Positions 60,548-64,000 of a stretch of DNA of 64,000 nt are shown here, piece after piece. Position numbers and translations under genes: made by a program. Location of the stretch: the NCBI GenBank assembly GCA_016223145.1, contig JACRPN010000001.1, positions 124,001 to 188,000 on the forward strand, written 5' to 3'. The DNA comes from Armatimonadota bacterium. Lineage in GTDB: Bacteria > Armatimonadota > Fimbriimonadia > Fimbriimonadales > Fimbriimonadaceae. The notes under the pieces were generated by a model. The model was given only the letters and a program-made list of their open reading frames with translations, was not told the origin of the DNA and did no database searches. How positions within the stretch are numbered: the stretch's first letter is position 1; each line of letters begins with the position of its first letter.

Positions 60548-62215
60548 ATGGAGGGGCAGGGATGGGGCCTGATGCTGGACCTTGTGGCGATCCTCGCTGC
60601 CGCTTTCCTGCTCGGTGCGCTCATGGAGCGCTTTCGCCAGGGCGCGGTGCTCGGCTACATCCTCGCCGGCGTGATTTTAGGACCGAGCTGTGCGGGCTTG
60701 GTGAAGGACGTCGCCACCGTTCACAGCCTTTCCGAACTGGGTGTCAGCCTGGTTCTGTTCTCGATCGGCCTCGAGTTCTCGGGCCGTGAGCTGCGAAAAC
60801 TGGGGCGTATCGGCATTGGCGGCGGATCCCTTCAGATCTTTCTCACAGCCACCTTGTTTGCTGCCATCGCCTTGGTCTGCCGGTTGCCGTGGCGCGAGGC
60901 GGTGGCGCTTGGCGCGATCGCTTCGCTCAGCAGCACGATGCTGGTCTTGAGGGGCCTCAAAGAGACCGGAGAACTCGACGCGCCCCACGGCAAGGCCTGC
61001 TTTGGTGTCCTCCTGGTTCAGGACATCGCGTTGATCCCGCTCGTCCTCCTCTTCACGTTGATCTCGCCTGTGCGCGTGCAAGGCGCCGCGGATTGGCAAG
61101 ATGTCGGAACAAGTCTGGCCGGCGTTCTCGCGGGCATCAGCGCTTTTGTTCTGATTGCCGTGCTGCTATTGCCGCGACTTCTTTCTTCGCGCGCGATGGC
61201 GCGAAACCGCGAACTCCCGATCCTGCTTGCAGTGACCACGTGCATTGGCGCGGCATGGGCGGCCGAAACGATTGGGATTTCGCCCGCTCTTGGCGCGTTT
61301 GTAGCGGGCATCCTCTTGGCGGAGACCGGCTTCGCGTCTCAACTCCTCGCCGACGTCGCCCCGCTCAAGGCACTCTTTGCCACCATGTTTTTCGCTTCTA
61401 TCGGCATGCTCGCGAACCTGCACTGGGTCTGGGGCAACTTGGGGCTGGTGGTCTTGTTCTCGGCGGTGCTGATCGTAGGAAAGACCTTCATGGCGGCCGG
61501 CGCGCTTCACGCGCTCCGTCTTCCGCCTATCTCCGCGGCCGCTTCAGGACTCTGCTTGGCGCAGGTCGGGGAGTTGTCGTTCGTTCTGCTTCAACTGGCG
61601 CTGACTCTGGGGCTGCTTTCAGAGCGAAGCGGACAGTTGGCCACATCGACGGCGGTCATCTCGCTTCTGGCCTGCCCTTTTCTCGTGGCGAGGAGTTCCA
61701 GCCTGGCGGCAGTCCTCGCGATCCCACTCTTGAAGCGAAAGCAAGGGGGCCTGCAGGTCTGGGAGCCGAAAGAAAAGCCGAGCGGGCACGTGGTGGTGGT
61801 CGGCTATGGCCAAGCGGGCAGGGAAGCCTGCAGGAGCCTGATCCGGGCTGGCGGCGAGGTGCTGGTGCTGGAGACGAACCGCCGCCTGGTTCACCTGGCC
61901 AGGGATGCGGGGATCAAGGCGCTGCTCGCCGATGGGTCGCAAACCGAAAACCTGGAACACGCCGGCTTGGAGCAAGCCAAAGGGCTCATCATCGCTCTTT
62001 CCGAGCACCGAACGGTCTCGCTTGTGGCCTCTCAGGCCAAGCGGCTGGCGCCTGATCTTCCCGTCGTGGCCCGCGCGCGCTACCATCTGTTTCACGAAGA
62101 AATCGACCTGGCCGGCGCGGACATCGTGGTGGACGAAGAGTCGGAAACTGGGCGGCTTCTTGGCGAAGAAATGGCCCACCATTTGGGCCTCAGGTGGGAG
62201 AACGAAGGGTCGTGA
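60548..62215 (+). CDS. KefB-type monovalent cation:proton antiporter with RCK domain
   Basis: 555 residues. Residues about 5-385 form the CPA2 antiporter with about 12 membrane helices (LLGALMERFRQGAVLGYILAGVILGPS, ALGAIASLSSTMLVLRGLKE, ISPALGAFVAGILLAETG). A TrkA-N/RCK Rossmann domain follows (VVVVGYGQAGREACRSLIRAG, ALLADGSQTENLEHAGLEQAKGLIIAL) and probably binds NAD(H). It exchanges K+ or Na+ for H+. TrkA-C is not present. The ATG is six bases behind TAAACT. Confidence 0.93.
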   Translation: MEGQGWGLMLDLVAILAAAFLLGALMERFRQGAVLGYILAGVILGPSCAGLVKDVATVHSLSELGVSLVLFSIGLEFSGRELRKLGRIGIGGGSLQIFLTATLFAAIALVCRLPWREAVALGAIASLSSTMLVLRGLKETGELDAPHGKACFGVLLVQDIALIPLVLLFTLISPVRVQGAADWQDVGTSLAGVLAGISAFVLIAVLLLPRLLSSRAMARNRELPILLAVTTCIGAAWAAETIGISPALGAFVAGILLAETGFASQLLADVAPLKALFATMFFASIGMLANLHWVWGNLGLVVLFSAVLIVGKTFMAAGALHALRLPPISAAASGLCLAQVGELSFVLLQLALTLGLLSERSGQLATSTAVISLLACPFLVARSSSLAAVLAIPLLKRKQGGLQVWEPKEKPSGHVVVVGYGQAGREACRSLIRAGGEVLVLETNRRLVHLARDAGIKALLADGSQTENLEHAGLEQAKGLIIALSEHRTVSLVASQAKRLAPDLPVVARARYHLFHEEIDLAGADIVVDEESETGRLLGEEMAHHLGLRWENEGS

Positions 62216-62262
62216 GGGAGAGACGGTGAGACGGAGAGTCTGCCCTACGGGTTCCTTGCTTC
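62216..62262. repeat. GAGACGGAGAGTC-type repeat
   Basis: GAGACGGTGAGACGGAGAGTC in the gap between two converging genes. The same string GAGACGGAGAGTC occurs inside the coding sequence of the next gene at about 63099-63116. Confidence 0.6.
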
Positions 62263-62296
62263 TACCATTTGCACCCTCGTTCAGCCTTACTCATCC

Positions 62297-64000
62297 TCAC
62301 TCATTTCTCGCATCTTTGACGCACCGAAACCCGATCGTCGAGCAGCGGTTTAGCGCCGGACCGAGCAGCAGAAACTTGGTGTGGTGGTCCAGCGGATGGG
62401 CGCCTCCCAGCACGTACCAGCCGCTGCCTTTGGCTTGAAACCACGATCCGCCGCGGAGGATGCAGTAGCGCGTGTTGCCGCCCAGGCGTTCGGATTCGGT
62501 CCACTGATACACGTTGCCGACGGTGTCGTAGAGCCCATTGGGGCCACGGCCGTTCGGGTAGGCATGAACCTTGGAAGGGCCGCTCGAGTCGGCGTTGCGC
62601 CGAGCAGGATCGTCCTTGTCGCCCCAGGGCCACTTGCGGCCGTCGGTCCCTTGCGCTGCGAACTGCCATTCGGCTTCGGTCGGCAACCGCTTGCCCGCCC
62701 ATTTGGCATAGGCCCGGGCATCGTCGAGGTCGACGTAGACGACCGGCAGGTCGCGGAGCGCGGAGGGGCAATCCCTTGTGCCCACCGCCCCCCAGTGTTT
62801 CAGGAAGTTGTCTTTCACCTTCGGGACATAACCCGAGGCCTTCAAAAACGCCTCGAAGTCTCCATTCGTGACCAGCGCCTCGTCAATGAAGAAGGACCCA
62901 ACGTGCTCGGCGTAGTCGTGGGTGATCTCCTGCCACCACGGGTCGCCCCAGGTCCAATAGGATGGGTCCAGGGTCTTGGGTCCGAGGTGCAGGTCCGGAG
63001 GGTCCGGGTAGCACCCGCACTCGCGTCGTTGGTGGGTGATCTTCATCCGGGCGGTGCCGCCCGGGATGAAGACCATGCCGGGAGGCCTATCAGAGCGAGA
63101 GAGACGGAGAGTCGGAGAAGGGTTGATTGGGAGGTGGTCGCCGGGGTCTACGGTGACATTGGGAGGTGTCTTGAAGGTGTCGCCTTGGAAGTGGCCCTGG
63201 ATGCCGTTGAAGAACGCATAGGCGTCGTCTGTGTTCGCCCCGCCGATGGCGCCATTTCGATCGATCGGTGCGTAGAACCGTCCGTTCTGTGCCGGCCCAA
63301 GCTCCGAACGGCCGACGTCGTGCCCAAATCGCTGTCCTTCCATCTTCACGCCCACCTTCCCAAATCCTCTCGGCACAGCGATGAGTGCCACGGCGGCGTC
63401 CTTGGCCGAAAACAGGTTGGCATAAGCGTCCTCGGGCGTGGATTGGGCATATGGGACCCAACGGCTTCGCTCGATCAGAGGCGTCAAGTAGGACAACAAG
63501 CGGGAGTCAACAGACCATTTGGCGGCGTCTCCATCGCCCCACGGATTCCAGGTCCCGAAGATGTTCTCCCAAACCAACATGCCGCTGGCGTTGAAAAACG
63601 CCTCATCGATCTCTCTCGCATGATCGGTGTTCCATCGCCGGATCTGGTGCTGCATGTGCCTTGGCTCGATCCACTTGTGGACCAGGATGCCTGGAGTGTC
63701 GTAATAAGGCAGCCATTGGCCCCAGGAAGAGTCGCAGACGGCGAGCTCGCCGAAGTCCGGCAGCGTGCCTTCCGGTTCAAGAGACTGCCCCAGGTTCAGC
63801 CTATCCAGCTCTTCGCGCAGACCCGCCTGAGGCTCGTTCATGGTGTCCAGGAACACGCCGTCCGCGCCGATCGCTTTCACAAGTTGAGCCAAGGCCACGG
63901 CGTCCGAGACGCCTTCCCGCCGGGTTCCGGTGTCCCAAGGGTTATAGGGGATCATCGCCTTGGCGCCCGACTTGTGGATTTGGTCCACTGCTGCCTTTAG
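62297..64000 (-). CDS. formylglycine-generating-enzyme-like protein with N-terminal barrel, cut by window edge
   Basis: At least 567 residues; the 5' end lies beyond the window. The N-terminal part looks like a glycosidase-type TIM barrel (AMIPYNPWDTGTR, ADGVFLDTMNEP, AFFNASGMLVWENIFG). The C-terminal 230 residues are an FGE-sulfatase/SUMF1 domain (MVFIPGGTARMK, GSFFIDEALVTNGDFEAFL, GKRLPTEAEWQFAA, GPNGLYDTVGNVYQWTESE, LRGGSW). The Cys pair used by true FGEs is not evident, so a structural or binding role is likely. A short stretch (PTLRLSRSDRPPG) between the halves is coded by intergenic-type repeat sequence. Confidence 0.8.
   Translation of the reverse strand, partial: LKAAVDQIHKSGAKAMIPYNPWDTGTRREGVSDAVALAQLVKAIGADGVFLDTMNEPQAGLREELDRLNLGQSLEPEGTLPDFGELAVCDSSWGQWLPYYDTPGILVHKWIEPRHMQHQIRRWNTDHAREIDEAFFNASGMLVWENIFGTWNPWGDGDAAKWSVDSRLLSYLTPLIERSRWVPYAQSTPEDAYANLFSAKDAAVALIAVPRGFGKVGVKMEGQRFGHDVGRSELGPAQNGRFYAPIDRNGAIGGANTDDAYAFFNGIQGHFQGDTFKTPPNVTVDPGDHLPINPSPTLRLSRSDRPPGMVFIPGGTARMKITHQRRECGCYPDPPDLHLGPKTLDPSYWTWGDPWWQEITHDYAEHVGSFFIDEALVTNGDFEAFLKASGYVPKVKDNFLKHWGAVGTRDCPSALRDLPVVYVDLDDARAYAKWAGKRLPTEAEWQFAAQGTDGRKWPWGDKDDPARRNADSSGPSKVHAYPNGRGPNGLYDTVGNVYQWTESERLGGNTRYCILRGGSWFQAKGSGWYVLGGAHPLDHHTKFLLLGPALNRCSTIGFRCVKDARNE
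63086..63125. repeat. repeat insert inside the FGE-like gene
   Basis: On the + strand GAGCGAGAGAGACGGAGAGTCGGAGAAGGG. It shares GAGACGGAGAGTC with the intergenic repeat at 62222-62241. It encodes the linker between the two domains in frame. Confidence 0.55.

Noticed and set aside
1-64000. CRISPR array
   Set aside because: The tandem repeats here have 7-18 base degenerate units without regular spacers, and no cas genes are present.

Overview
The window is a GC-rich bacterial chromosome segment with dense genes on both strands, single-domain Gram-negative-type envelope genes (lipoproteins, two small C-terminally aromatic beta-barrel candidates), many large secreted repeat proteins and a split ATP synthase operon. 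The mix (GH127/GH95 glycosidases, RCC1 and thrombospondin-3 proteins, an ECF sigma factor with a FecR/TPR partner, AtpZ, Y1 transposase, abundant leaderless-type promoters) best fits an Armatimonadota (Fimbriimonadia-like) or a related Planctomycetes-type lineage. This assignment is inference; no rRNA is present.

Layout. 1-1.8 kb: a cut-off hypothetical gene, a REP-associated Y1 transposase and a DUF1287 protein. 2-9 kb (minus strand): a sugar ABC transporter of the YtfQ-YtfR-YtfT-YjfF type wrapped around a GH127 beta-L-arabinofuranosidase, which suggests furanose uptake and degradation. 9-19.2 kb: M42 peptidase, S15/PepX peptidase, tRNA-Arg, isochorismatase-like hydrolase, two paralogous beta-barrel candidates, tRNA-Ser, a DprA-like protein coupled to an MTA phosphorylase, CBS protein, panBC, and a basic hypothetical protein.

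19.5-30 kb is the most unusual part. An intact tRNA-Thr ends in a 29-bp sequence that is repeated exactly 10.4 kb downstream. Between the copies lie an ECF sigma factor, a 1,373-residue FecR/PDZ/TPR membrane protein and three secreted beta-propeller proteins. The three propeller genes are preceded by related leader sequences. Two of them share thrombospondin-3 calcium repeats and a FIMAH-like C-terminal domain. It looks like a genomic island carrying a regulated surface-protein system; no integrase was found.

30-42.5 kb: a GAF histidine kinase with an NtrC-type regulator that lacks a DNA-binding domain, ThuA-like protein, lipoprotein, scpB-dacA-rluB-tpiA in series, a GH95 alpha-L-fucosidase, thioesterase, membrane protein and methyltransferase. 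42.5-49 kb (minus strand): atpZ, an AtpI-like gene, atpB-E-F-H, an inserted four-helix-bundle gene, atpA and atpG; atpD and atpC are not here. 49-64 kb: recG, a frameshifted rhodanese, glutathione peroxidase, PepV-type dipeptidase, galK, a LuxR-type regulator, dppBC-like permeases, an ATP-grasp protein, hisI, a beta-lactamase-fold hydrolase, a KefB-type antiporter, and the C-terminal part of a formylglycine-generating-enzyme-like protein cut by the window end.

Two genome-wide habits stand out. First, at least thirteen genes have a TANNNT -10-like hexamer ending 6-8 bases before the start codon and no Shine-Dalgarno sequence, which predicts leaderless mRNAs. Second, short degenerate tandem repeats of about 7-9 bases fill many intergenic spaces and have entered coding sequence, including an in-frame insert in ATP synthase gamma.
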